Of a DNA stretch of 64,000 nucleotides, positions 11,413-26,200 are shown piece by piece. The notes beneath the pieces were generated by a model. That model ran no database searches. It had not been told where the DNA came from and was given only the letters and a program-made list of their open reading frames with translations. Within the stretch, counting starts at the first letter, position 1, and every line of letters starts with the position of its first letter. The DNA comes from Cliona cf. orientalis (lineage: Eukaryota; Porifera; Demospongiae; Clionaida; Clionaidae): NCBI GenBank assembly GCA_963930775.1, contig OZ005689.1, positions 2,418,001 through 2,482,000 on the forward strand, given 5' to 3'. Position numbers and translations under genes: made by a program.

Positions 11413-11707
11413 TTTACTGTCTGCTTCTATAAAACAATACAGACATACATTCTGATGATACGACGCTATAACTGATCACCCTACACAACTAAATAATGTG
11501 GCACAAAATATTATTATACGTACAATGTACATAATAGTGAATAACTCCATGCATGATATAACATAGAACAGTTAATACATTCTGTGATAGTTGAAAAAAA
11601 TCGCTCACACGCTTAAGCTTACCAAAAAAATTATAAGCCAAAAAAAAATGACGGAAGCAAAAAGACGTGATAAAACAAAAGGGACTGATTTTTAAATTTA
11701 ACTCTAA

Positions 11708-14700
11708 TTAATGCCGCCCACCAAATTCTTGCAAAATCATCTTGGCCATGCTATAGTCATTTCTTGTAATTTTCAACGCCCTGTCTATTTCTGCTTTTGA
11801 GTATCCCAACGCAATAAGTTCCCTCATCGCCAGATCATCCTTTCTCGAAGAGGCCTGCTGTTGTTGTCCAGCCGGTGGGGGAGCCCCTGGTAATTCCGCG
11901 CCTGACGAGCCATCCTTCTTTCTCGGTGGTAGGGGAGGGTTCCCCTGACCGGCACTGTCCGTGGGTTCACCGGGGTGACGCTTGTTACCCCAAGGGTGAT
12001 TAGGTGGGGGGAGTCGAGGTGGCTGTTCGTCGGACGTCGCTGCCGCTTTTCGCATTGATGGATGATTTCCGGGGAGTGGTGGTTTACCCCCGGCATTGGG
12101 CACAGTTCTGGCGGGAAGGGGCGGAGCGTGGTCAACAGGATGTGGTTGCCACGGTGACGGCTGCTGCTGCTGCTGCTGCTGCTGCTGAGTCGGCATTTCT
12201 GTGGGGAGCGGGGGGAGGGGCATGTTACGAGACGACCGACTAAACGACTCGTGGCGTGTCACACCCGAAGCAGACGACGTTGGTACATTAACAGCAGAAC
12301 TGTGCGGAAGCTTTGGAGAGTAATTGAACGTGTGAAGTGTAGGCTCTTCCTTGCACCTTGGCTGACTCTCTATTGGCATTGTAGCCTGACCAGGAGCTTG
12401 GCCTCCATCCGGCTTAGCTTTGAGTGGGTACTTGGCCAGTTCCGTCGGAAACTGGTAGCTGTCCTTCTCCTGGTTCAAATCCGGACTCGACATTTCGTTG
12501 TGACCCTGCAGATGATGATGGGAGTGCTGGTCAGTTTTCTTGTTGTCTTGCCCCATAAAAGTCGCCGAAGCGGGTGCATAGGGGTCAACTCCACTCTTCA
12601 TCAGCTGAAGATTTTGTAGAACTTCCATGGTGTCCTCGTAAGAAGACTCACCGGTGAAATCGGCCGAATTGATCGCGTTTTCATCGACTATCCCACCACC
12701 GGGCAGTTGCTGTTGGGAGCTTATCCCTCCACCTCTCCCGGCAGCTGGGGTTTGGCCAGCTTGGGTGGAAGACGTTGTTGCCGTGGTTACAGCCGAAGGT
12801 TCGCTGCGAGCGGGGATGGGTTGGCGACAGGGAGGCTTGTCGTAGAAAGCGGCCGGATCGTCCCATGCGGAGGCGCCAGAATCACCACCGAATGGATCCT
12901 GAGCGAACGGGTCTGACGCTCCTCCATGAAATGGATCGCTGCTATGCCTCTTGTGAACGATAGCCTCACCACCACCACTGGACTTGTCTCCGCCTCCGAC
13001 CACACCTCCTTCATTACTCTCAATGAGGTCCATTCTCATTGGTACAGGGGGAGGGACGTCATACGTGGTAGCACTATCCATCGCTGCCGGGGGTACTGGG
13101 GAGCTCCGAGGACTGGATGAGCCGTGCTGCGAGACATGGTGGTGGTGATGGTGATGGTGATGATGGTCAGTGTTTCGACCGGCAGGTGGGGATGTAGGCT
13201 GTCGAGCTTGTTTCTGTTGATGATGTTCTTTACTCTCACTCTTTCCTCCGTGCCCGTGACCGTTGCTTTCTTCTCCTGCAGCTGCTTTTGACGATCGTTT
13301 TGCTTTATCTGCTGCATTCTCCGGCTGATAAGCAATACTCGTGTACTTCGTATTCCTTCTCTGCGCAGCCTTGGGCCTACCTCCGACGTTACGCCCGTTT
13401 TCGAACTGCACCTGGGCGTAGTTCAGCCCAGAGGAGTTCATATCCACGACGACCGATTTCGGTCGCTGGTAGTTAGGCGATCGAGAGGAGTGTCGGGGAC
13501 TAACTGTCGTACCCCCACTTGCTCCACTTTCATCGCCTTTTGCACCGCCAGCGCCGTCCTTGTGCCCTTTCTCCGTTGGCGAAGAAGGAGCGGAGTGTGA
13601 TTCGCTGATATCCTTCTCTTTCACACCCAGCCCCCCTTGCCCTGCCCCTTGCTGTAACTGGTGCTGATGGTGGCTGTCTGTTTTTCCGCTAGACGCTGCA
13701 GGAGGGTGGCTGGCTAGACGTCTAGCCGGGATGGGGGGAGGGGGAACTGACGAGGAGGAAGAGCCAGAGGCGGTGCCGGTCTGGTTGGGGACGGAAGAGC
13801 TCTTTGTGTTGAGGGATGGAGGGCCACTTCCACCGTGCATCTTCTCTTGGATCTCACGAAGTGTCCACTTTTCAACAGTCTGCAAGGACATACATGTAAT
13901 AATTATGCAATGGCACAATAATTGTGATTGCATGTAAACAGGTACAGCTGCATAATTATGCGATATACAATGTAGATCTAAACTTTCAGCAACTAAACTT
14001 TAAAGTTATGAATATCCGTAGTGTCCTGGGTAAGCACCTATGGGCGCTAGCGATTTTGGCCCGCATGGGCGTTTACCCAGGATAAAACTTCCGTATATTT
14101 GTAAAGAAGCTGCTACATGTACATTACATTAATTGCTTGAAACATGCTACATGGGCGCTTGCCCAGGACACTACAGTATGTTGAAATGTATGTTGTACAT
14201 TGATGTATGCTCAAACAGCCCTGATCAAAGGATATGTTCTCATTTCAGCCATATGTAAGTTTGTACACCTTTCTATCAAGGGTTCATAGACTGCCATCCC
14301 CGCCAACATTTCAGGACCATTGGGTATTTCCACTTGTATACCCAACAAATAAATCACAATATAATGTGGAAAACCTCCACTGGGGAGCAAGCAAGCGATC
14401 CAGACAAGATTAAAGGAAATCCCCCTCATTTGGGAGGACCGTGGGATTCCGTTGCATGAAACTGTACACCCAATAACTAAACCACGACACGTTATGTGAG
14501 AACTCTTCTAACTGAAACACTTGTAACAGGTGTAGCCAAAACAAGACAGTTTGTGTGTATACTTTGAAAGCTAAACATTTTCTACTCTGTACCATCAGCT
14601 CTACACACTAGCCATGCGTATGAAATTCTTGGATCATAAACATTCGAGCTAATTACTTAACTGGAGACAATACAAAGCAAAGCATCATGAGAGAATCAAA

Positions 14701-17700
14701 ATTAATATTATTAATACGATAACATGATGCTATGGTCCGTATTTACTATGTAAAAAGCATATCTACCGTAGTTAATCGAATACAATGTATGTCGATCCAA
14801 TCTAACGTAAGAAATTAGCATTAAATTTTTACAAATTCTTATAACGTTTATATATGGAGCGATTGACGACCTTTACCAGAAAAGTACGGAGTCATTTTGA
14901 GAATTAAATTTAATCATCACAGGGTTTACCTCGTGGTCTCCTGTCTCATCATCCCCAGATCGTCCTGCCAGGCTGTACGGAGACTCCTCCCCTCCAGCCC
15001 CTCCCCCTGCTCCTCCGCTCGCTCCTCCCGTCTTCTTCAAAGAAGCGGCCACTGCGTCCAGCTTCTCTTTCTCCTCCTTCAAGGCTCGGATACCGAAAGG
15101 ATCGATGACAACCGGCTCGGAATCTTTGATCTCCTCTCGACAGAAGGGGCAGTCGGTGCGGCCAGAGTCGAGCCAGCTGTGAAGACAAATGTGGCAGATG
15201 AGGTGACCACAAGGCTCTAGCTTCATGTCTTTGTCGTTCTCAGCACAGATCTGGATGGAAGGGATGAAGAAAGAAAGGAAAGAGATGGAGGAAGAGAGGA
15301 GAGAGAGGGAGGAAAGAAGAGAGAGAGGGAGGAAGGGAGAGAGAGGGGGGAGGGATGTATAGAAATGAAGAGAGGGGCAGAGAAACAGAAAAAAGGAGGA
15401 GGGAGAGAGAGAGAGAGAGGGAGGGAGGTACAGAAATGAAGAGAGAGGGGCAGAGAGATAGAAAAAGGAGGAGGGAGAGAAAGAGAGAGGGAGGGAGGGA
15501 AACGCTCAATCATTCATTCATCGCTAATACATGTACTTTCATCCAACCTACATGTACATACCTTGCACATTTGGAATGTGGATCCCATCTCGCAGTAGAT
15601 CTCGTACTGCTCCTGGGTGACCTCGATGTGACGTTCCTCCGACGGGGTCACGATGTTGGACAGGTCTGGATTCCTATCCTCACCATTTGGAAAGAGGTAG
15701 CTACGTAGGAAACAAGGTAAGAGATCGATAAATCAGTATGCACACTTCTTATACTTATAACAGTAGGCCATGAGAATTCTGTATATACTTAGGTTTACCT
15801 TCTACTACCAATCCCAAGCCTAAGGGGTAACCATCACATTGCCTGCCCTAATCCCAGCAAAAGAGCAGAGCCACTTGTGTACACATGTAGGTGACTAGCC
15901 TTGAGAGAACTAGGGGTGGTACAAAGTTCATACTCAATCGAACACCTCTGGTTCCTCCCTCTCTTCCTCACGAGCGAGCGAGGGGGGGGGGGGGAGGGCG
16001 ACTCTTGTCACCACTTTCAACAAGAAGAGGAAATTATTATAACAGCAAGGATACCTTAGAGCACGCATGCATGCGACATGTCGCTTACTAATAACACTGT
16101 AATGTGCACATATTGTATGCAAATATGCTCACAAGAGTATAAGATTACATAATATTATGTAATGATCCACTAGAACGCCAGCTTCATAGTGAAGTGCACA
16201 CCAATACTGAAGATACACACGTATAACTACAGGAACATGTACACATGGTACACACAGGTACGTACATGTACACATGTACCCTCGGCCCCTAAGGTGAAAA
16301 GAGCTCTTTTCAGCCAGCTACATTTGTGCATAGATTAAGGAGGGGGGAGAGGGGAGAGGGATTGGAAATATCCTATACGTATCTATGGAGACCTGCAATC
16401 CTAGGCATGTTTCTCTTTCATGATTTTTTAGCATGTTCTAGGCTTGGTGCTTGGAGTAAGTGGACACCTCAAGCTACATGTACATGTACATGCATGTAAA
16501 GTGTACATTCACATGTACACTGTACTATATGTATGTACATAACACCACCAATTGCTAGCCGATTTCTGTATGGATAATATATGTACGTAGATTAGGTGGT
16601 GATTAGGCAGAGGGTAGTGTTTAGGTTTGGGGTTATGTAAAACAATAGGGTTGGCATTGTTGTTGCTGGCACAATCATAATTATAATACAATACAGAAAT
16701 AAGGTTCACTGAGTACTCGAACCAGTCATATGACAGCTGATATGATAGAGCCAATCCCAAATCAAGACAGCAGAATGCATTACGTTTTGCCGAGTGTTAT
16801 TATTCTACGGGTAAGCCTAACCTTTCACTATCTCATATATCAATCTCAACTATGACAACACATGTGTTGTACACATGACGGAGAAGGGTGGCCTTATATG
16901 GTAATGGAGGATGTTGAACACTTTCAACACAAGACAAGGAAGCAAAACAATTACACTGTTATAGCTACTCCATAATATGTACATGGACATGTAAGTGGTC
17001 TATTCAGAGTGAGGAGGAGAGAGAGGGAGAGAGAGGAGACAGAGAGAGGGAGAGGAGGAACAGAGAGAGACAGGGAGGGAGAGAGAGGGGGTGGAGGGGG
17101 AGAGAGAAGACAGTGAAAGAAAGGAGAGAGAGAGGGGGGGGGGGAGAGAGAGAGAGGGAGGGAGGGAGAGATAGGGAATGGTGGTTAGCCTTATAGGCAA
17201 TGGAGGATGTTTGAAAGCTTCAGCGAGTGAGAGACAAGGAAAACACAGAATAACTACTCGGTGGTGTGTAGGCAAACTAAACTAACTATCAAGACACAAA
17301 TTATGCACATAGAATCATATGTAGCAACAGCTCCATGCAAGATGTTTATCTCCACAAGAAACAAGAGTGTCTCCCTCAATAACTTAGACCCAGCCACATT
17401 ATTTATTTGGTGGGAGGGGGGATTGGGTAATTAGGTACATATTGTGAAATTAGGATGATTATGAACAATCAGAATTCATATAAGCCTTGGCAAGATTCCA
17501 TCCAGTACAATGGAGAGTCAATAAGCTATCAATCCATGTACTGATGGCAGAACAGTGGCTGGAATTACAAGTATAATTGACGGTTTAATCTGTCTCTCTC
17601 TCTTCCAAATTCTCCCCCCCCTCACCTTCTCTCCCTCCCTCTCTCTCCCTTCCTCTTCCTCACTCACTCTAACACGCATAAACAAACGTAGGTAAGCATA

Positions 17701-20102
17701 CCGTCCACAGTGAAGACTGACTCTGACAGTGCCTTTACTCCTTTACCCAATATCACAACACACACACAGTGACGCTTACACTTACACGATACAAGATTTA
17801 TCGTACAGGATAATAACATACACGATACATCCCTACGCTTGATTTTCTCGCATGCAAAGTGCTTCATACACAGTCATGTCTTTGATTGTGAGCTTTTATC
17901 TCAAGTTTTTGCATGCATACTTTCAACCTTGGTCAGTACACAACACACACTCTCTCTCTCTCTTTCTCTCGCTCTCTCTCCCTCTCTCTTTCTCCCTCTC
18001 CAATACATGTAGCCTTCCAGTGGTTCCCATTCCTATACCCCAACACACAGCACATAGAGAGACTTACAATCCTTCTCTGTATCCATCGATAAGCGCCTGG
18101 CAGAGCGACTTGTTCTGTGGAATGGTCTGAAGAATGGTGCCTTCCTGCGTGACATAGCCAATGGCCCACTGACCCAGCCTCGTGCAGCTGAGGCGAAATA
18201 TGTACCTAGAATAGAAAGAGAAGAGAGGGAGGGATGAAGTGAGAGAGAGGGGAGGGAGAGATAATGAGATATAAAGTATGAAAGAGGGAGAGATAGGGGA
18301 GAGATCAAGTGTGAGAGAGAGGGAAGGAAGGAGGGAGAGAGAGAGAGGGAAAGGAGAGAGGGGGAGGGGGACATGTGTGTAATGATAAATGTATATGGGT
18401 GCACATATACATGTACATGTAAACATGAGACACATACACTAGGAATTCTACATTATGACTCGGTTTTGCATAATCAGCATGCGAAGCATACCATATGCTG
18501 TGGCTGATATCCTACTACGAGACGGTAACCCCAAGAGGGTTCGTGGCCACCACTCTAACACTAGACTATGTAAACATATAAAACTGAGGTATGCTTGTAT
18601 TGTAAAAGTCGGAACCCAAGACAAAAAAGATACTCCCTATTAAAGCAATCATGATACAATGTATATTCACTCGCTATATTTAATGATTCCAGCTCTATAA
18701 TATATTATGTACATGTACATGTAATTAAGAGAGGTACATTGTCTAACTTGGACCTCTCTCTATCTGTCTCTGATAAACACACATGTATACACTGATAACA
18801 ATTACTCGCTTTCTCTCTCCCTCTCCCCCCCCCCCCCCTCTCTCTCTCTCTCTCTCTGGCTCTCTCTCTCTCCCTCCCTCTCTCTCTCTCTGTCTCTCTC
18901 TCTCTCTCTCCCTCCCTCTCTCTCTCTCTCTCTCTGGCTCTCTCTCTCTCCCTCCCTCTCTCTCTCTCTCTGTCTCTCTCTCTCTCTCCCTCCCTCCCTC
19001 TCTCTCTCTCTCTCTGAGCACACACTGACACACAGACACAACAAGAGTGCTGTACTTACGTTCCATGTCGCTGTATGTATGGCTGCAGCTTAGCCTTGAC
19101 CTCGTCGTAGGTGAGGAAGGCCTGGTAGCCGGGGTGAGTCACCGCAAGGGCATTCCAGTTCTGAAGCAGGGTGCTCCAAGGTTGAAACAACCTGTACAAG
19201 GTCAGGCAGTGAAGCATACACAAATGATAGTACGTAGGGTTTCATTCAGGAGGGGAGAACCTGGGAGCCCCCCCCCCCTCAATAATTCTCAATAAAAATT
19301 AATTATTGTTAGTGCAATTTAAAGTACATTGTGTATAATAGGGAAATGTTTCTTCCTTTGGAGCTGTATATTCCATGTGTGCATCATCATTTGGCATGCT
19401 CACTGACGTACCCCATACATCCCATCCTTTCTACAGGGTGGTAAGCATGATAATGTCTATAATATACTGCCTAAGAGAGGAGAAAGTACATGCACATGTA
19501 CAGCAAAGAGAGCCAGTTCTCAAGGCTAGTGGCTGGTTTGGAGTTGTACAATTTGTGTGCACTATAATTTATAGTGCATTATAATTATTAAATTTTGGCA
19601 TGCTTACTGACATACACCATACATCCCATCCTTTCTATGTATACAGAATTTGCTACAGAGTGGTAAACATGATAATATCTATACACTGCCTAAGAAAGGA
19701 GAAAGTACATGTACAACAAAGAGAGCCAGTTCTCAAGGCTAAGCACCTAATATAAGTGGCTCTGCCTTTTGCTGGAACTAGGTTTGCCTGAGCAGGCAAT
19801 GGGATGGCTGGTTATCCCTTAGGTTTGGGATTAGTACTTGTGAAGTTCAGTTTTGTATAGAACATTATTACGATGCCAACAACTACATGTACGAGTAGAG
19901 GAAATAACCTACACATGTACAGTATACTGATGACTTCATCTCTCCCCCCTTATTCTGAGTTATGGGAGCTTATACATAACTGTGTACACTTGTGTGTAGA
20001 GTTATTGAAAAGTTTTAACACTGTTTAAACGTCTAATAAGTACAAATTAGGCGATTCAGAAAAGCTACATGCATCCTCCCTCTACAGTAAATCCCCTATA
20101 TA

Positions 20103-20201
<99 letters not shown>

Positions 20202-23200
20202 CCCCCCCCCTCTCTCTCTCTCTCCCTCCCTCCCATCTTACCTAGAGAATATATCAAACTCGAACACTGAGATGTGGTCGTTGACAGTGAGGTCGATAGT
20301 TGACTTGAGAGCCATTGCCTCCAGTGAGGAGTGGATGGGGTGAATCTCATTCAGTGTCTGACGAAAATCTCTCCACGGAACAATCGCTCTATAGATAAGA
20401 AGAAAAATGAATAATAGAGAGAGAACACTGAGTTATACTTCAAGGAATATTTAAATCAATTTGAGTACAAATAAAAATAAAAATGTCATATCACGAAGAA
20501 GTGTTTGTAGATAAAAAGAAAAATAAATAATAGAGAGAATATAATATAAAACTATAGAGCACAGAGTTACACTTCATGGAATATTTAAATCAATTTGAGT
20601 ACAAAAATGTCACATCATGAAGAAGTGTTTGTCTCAGAAGTTTGCTTACAAGAGGGCAAATACCTAGTGATATTCAAGGATACAAATCCAAATGGGGGGG
20701 GGGGGGGGGGGGATCCCAAAATCCTGAGCATACAATACTACATGCATACCATAAAATGAACCCAAATTAGCTGCAAACTCAAGCCAACAAAGGAGAACAC
20801 TGAACATACATACATGTACATGCCAATAATTAGGACTAGCACGTACGACACAAAACCCTGATGCGTGAGAGTGTGTGGGTAAGAACGAGCCTAGCAGCTG
20901 ACATTGATTAGCGCTACGAAGCATTCCACACTGCTCAACCACCGATAACATGTACAGTTCCAATATCAACAGAGGATCCATGCATGGGCGGGCAATGTAC
21001 TAGCAATGGTGATAATGGGGCGTGAACATGTACACACACCGAGTTCCGTACTGAGCAGGTTATATATACAATCTCTCTCTTTCTCCCTCTCTCTGACAGT
21101 CCCTTCCTCTCACTCTCTCTGCCTCTCCTCTCCGATAGTCCCTCTCCCTCCCTCTCTCTAGCTCTCTGTCTCTCTCTGTCTCTCTCTCTCTCTCCCTCTC
21201 TCTATCTCTCTCTCCTCTCTTTCTCTCTCTCTATGATTGAGGTGTCACTTCACTGGCATGCCATGGCAATGCATGAGTATATGTACAATGCAACATGTAC
21301 ATATCATTGTGGATAAGAATCTGTTCCCTTTATTGGGACTCTAACATGATTCTCTAGCGATGTCAAAGCTATCTGTCAACTGAAGATATATCAGAGGTAA
21401 AGATAGAGAGAGCAAAACAGCGGAAGAGAGAGAGATAGAGAACTTCACATCACACTAAAACATCCAGCTATATCATACAAAAAGTAAGTATACATGTACA
21501 TGTGGCTAAATCAGCAGTAATTGGGTGTACACTGGCCAGCAGCAGCCAGTGTCGACATTTGAGCTATTGGGGCAAATAACTTCAGACCAATATTATATGT
21601 ACATACCACTCTACGGCAGATACATGTATCTAATGCTGCAAATTAGAGAGAAACTAGAACAGAAAACTGAGTGTTCGGTATATGAAGAACTGGAGCGGGG
21701 AGGAGAGAGAAAAGGAGAGAAGGAGGGGGAGAGAGAGAGAGAGAAACTTTATGCCACACCAAAACATCCTGACTAAAAGCAGCTATACATGTACGTAAAA
21801 TAATATATTACATAGCTGACTCGGTACTAATTGGGTGTACAGAGCTCTACTTCTGTGGATTAGAGGGAAACTGGAACAGAAAGCAAAAGCTTTCACAACT
21901 AACAAATTACACAAGGGCCCACACCATAAATAATACTATTGTATAAACTTAGAGAATATTATTGCTACAACATTGCGAGCTGTACGTTATATAAATATCT
22001 ACAATGGGGACTTTGACTCAGGTCCTGTAATTACTGCAATTATTGTAACCAGACAAGGTTATGTACAAATTATATTAAATTTCCCCGTGAAACGAGGATA
22101 CTTTACTTTACTTTACTAAATACCGCCTACACACAGAGAGTAAGCATACAAGTATACATGTATGACATCATACAGGCTCTGGCTGAAGTACATGTACTAT
22201 CTACTATAGTAGTTAGATGAGGAACGGATACATGTTAAAAACTGTCCTTGAAATAAAGACACCTCTCGAAATCAAGTTCTCATATCCCAGCACATGGTCA
22301 GGAACATGTACATGTACAGGGTTTATTGCAGGATTTCGGGGGCAAATTTGAAGCATTCTCCACATTATATACATTGTATAGGGAAAGCAAATTTCCAAGG
22401 GGGGCAAATCAATCCCCTGCCCCCTGAAATAAACATAGTTAAGGGGGGCAAATCAATTCCCTGCCCCCTAAAATAAACGTAGTTAGATGAGGTTGTATAC
22501 AAAACGGCCCCCGAAATTAAGACACCTCACAAATTAAGCTCTCTTGCTCCAGTGCGTGCTCAGGTACATGTGATAAAGAGAGGGCATGTACATGTGTATA
22601 CGGACATGTGACAGAGAGAGGGATGCATTAGCTACGTAGCGACTAATCTTTCAATCTAGTGAAAGGTGTTGTCACAGGAGAGGTTTCACTGTAACACTAC
22701 AACGGACAAACATACAGCTACATTGTACTTGACACTGAAAGACATTCATGCACACACAAAAGCTCTCATTCTTTCTCTCCTAGTCCTCTCTCTCCCTCCC
22801 CATAACTTTCTCTCTCTCTTTCAGACACACACACATAGGATTTCACACGGGATAAAATTAAAATAACGTCTGCTTAATCTCATCTGCTCTCTCTTTTCTC
22901 CCCTCTCCCTCTCTCTCCCCCTCCCTCTCTCTTTTAGACAGACACACACTGGATATAATGTCTACTTAACCTCACCCACTCTCTCTCTCTTCCCTTCCCT
23001 CCCCTCCCCACAACTCTCCCTCTCCCCCTCCCCCTCCTCCCTCTCCCTCTTTTAGACAGACATAGACACACACACTCTCTCTCTCACACACACATTCACA
23101 CACATGGGGCTCCACACAGGATATAATGTCTACTTAATCTCTCTCTTTCCTCCCCTCCTCCCCCTCCCCCTCCCTCTTTTTAGACAGACACAGACACACA

Positions 23201-26200
23201 CACACACACATGGGGTTTCATACAGTAGGGTACAACATCCACTGCTGTGGTCGCTTGTTGCGCTGTCAGTCCGGTTACATTACAAATGGCTATTGTATCA
23301 ACAAGCTCGGTAATGGATATCAACAGATTCCTTGCAGCTGCCATGCTCAACTATAGCCCTGCTACATGAACCTATTACATAATACAGTAGGATCTGTTTG
23401 TAATAGAGGCCACCCATGGGCTGAAAATCAGAGAGAGAGAGAGAGAGGGAGGGAGGGGGAGAAAGAGAGAGAGAGAGAGAGAGCCACTACGAGCATTCAT
23501 GAACGGACCTTCTATACTACAAAGAATAGACAAGGCCATCTACAAGAGTGATCAGGGGCTGGGGTTCGGGTACCTAAAATTGATAGCAGGGTTAATTAGT
23601 CTCCAGGGTTTGTATGGTAGGGTTAGTTTCCAGGGGTTTATTGGAGATCCGCTTGGCTGTTTAAATAAGGATGAGGTGGCTGTCTTACACAGCGACCACT
23701 ATACACATGTTTAACTGTATTAGCCTGCAGCTGGTACATGACCCCGATATAACTTATGTACATGTATATATGTAGTTGTGTCTTTTGATGCTGTAATGTA
23801 TCCATCCTATCTATAGTATGGAGTTGGATACACACTGGCTTTGTCTAGGACAGAAGGATGTGCAGTAGGTAATATGGTGATGGTGATTGAGTTAGGCTGA
23901 GGGCCAACAACACTGGGCCGGGTGACGGGGGATACACACTGTGTACTGTAGAGCAGGGGAACTTTCGAGGGAGAAAACCTTTGAACACGAATTTCACAAT
24001 TTCACAGCCACCCGTGGAAGCTTTCTCCACGAAATGTTAGGCATGCCACACTCGTCTATGTGATCAGTTTAATATTCCACGAAAGTTTTCTCTGCGAAAT
24101 GCTCCCTTCCTACCAATCTGCAATAGTTTTCTCCCTCAAAAGTTTCCCATCATGTACATGTATATGATACATGAAACACAATAGGATAATAATTGTATTG
24201 GTGTGCATGTCAGCGTTTATTTCAGGACTTCGCTCAAGAAGGGACAAATAAATACATGTAGCAGCAAATTTTAAAATTGGCAATGTACAGGATAGTACAG
24301 CTGCATGTATGTATGTACATGTATGTACATATGTGAGTGTGTGTGTGTGTTTGAAAGGAGTTGGGAATAGCATCTGTCCACTGTCTATTGAGCGGAGACT
24401 CATACTACTTTACTCGGGCTGTGTGCATGTGTGTGTATATTATGAGTGAGTATGGGCATGTATGTGAACTACATGTACATGTACATGTACATGTACATGA
24501 ACACATATGTACGTAGTTGAGCAGAAATTAAGAAATTGATCCACTCTCACCAGACTGTACAAAACTGCCACAGAACAAGGCTCAATCAAGATAAACTGTG
24601 AATCGCAAACAAACCGTGCTGCTAAATTAATTTTAAAAACATCCCTTCTATCTATTTTTTAGAATTGGGGGGGGGGGGGGGGGGGATAATTATACATCCT
24701 TACTTTTCATAAGGTACATGGTATGAGGCTCAGCACTAAGTCACATACAAAAACTATCGCTAAATTGAAGACGGCTCATAAACCACGACACCAACTTTCA
24801 ACTTTCCCAACAACGTCTACAATAATCAACATAGTCTACTGAATGTCCTGTACTGGGATCAACAAATGATTATCAGTTGCTGATTCACCAGGAGAGAGAG
24901 AGAGGAGGGGGGGGGAGTCATGTTCCAGTGTTGTAGTGCACTTTAGAAATTCTAGGGGACAACTTTTCAGGGGTATCCCTGCGCCACCTATCATCTGAAT
25001 AAATCGCTTACGCTTGTGCCTTCTATAAAATTAACATGGAAAAGTGGTAGTCTCTCTCTCTCTCATACATACACTCACATACACAATCACACATTCCCCT
25101 AGGGACAACTTCAGGGGTACCCCTGTGCTACCCACCATCTGAATAAATCCCTTACTTCTAAAAAAATTAATGTGGAAAAGTGGTAGTCTCTCTCTCTTTC
25201 TCTCTCTGCTTTGCAGGTCAGTTGTCTAGGAAAGTTAAGGAATGGCACCTGTCTCTATCACTGTATAAACTGACAGCTTTTGTGACTTGCGGAATTAAGC
25301 ACTTGAGAGCCACTGCCTATTTACCCTTTCCACTGGACAACTGACTTGCCAAGCACAGCACACAAATACACAGCCCCCTATTAGAATACACATAGTGGGC
25401 CACGACATGTCAGTAATGTCAGGAGTATATAACTCTTATATACCCTTGGTAATGTGGGGTACGTAATTGGCAGTAAAACAGTATAGGGCAAAACCACTAT
25501 AGATAATTTACGTACAGGGCCGTAATGAGTATACACTGTATACAGTGTGTACCTGGCCGCCCCCACACTAATGATGACTGAATGATTATGTAGGACAATG
25601 CCACCTGGTGGTAGCTATGTTTGGAAGTCTCAAAGGACTGGCACAACAGACAGGTAGGTGTCATATATGGAAGCAGGATAAGAATAGTGAGTTGTGAGTG
25701 AGTGTAGCTACTGTAACAGTATATACGTGATCATGCACATGGAGGAAGGAGGGGGGAGGAAGAGAGGGAGTGAGAGAGAGAGGGGGGGGGAGAAAGAGAG
25801 AAGAGAGTGAAAGAGAGGGAGAGGGAGAGAAAGAGAGGTACCTTCACTAGAGCAGTTGTTTACAGCGCAGACTGTGAGTGATACTGAAAGGATGTTTTGA
25901 TTATGTGGGGTATACATGTATTACGACGCATATTGAAAGATTTTATCTTTGAAAAACATTTTTTCCTCATTTTCTTGCACAGAACAAGATGTCAATGTCT
26001 CACTTTACCCTCTCTCTCTCTCTCCTTCCTCCCCCTTTTCCCCTCTCCCTCCCTTTATTCTCTCGTATAATCACGTTTTTCCCTATTGAGTTAGTAAGCT
26101 GGCTATGGCAATACTCGCCACACATACAGGGCCAGAAGACAAGCACAGATTGACTGTTTACATAACTCGTTAACAAAACAGCATTCTTCACAACAATGTA

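Noticed and set aside
12004..13120. Several plus-strand frames over CBL exon 7
   Set aside because: Antisense shadows of a GC-rich coding exon.
18705..19066. Arg/Glu-rich frames on the minus strand
   Set aside because: Pure translation of the GA/CT microsatellite.
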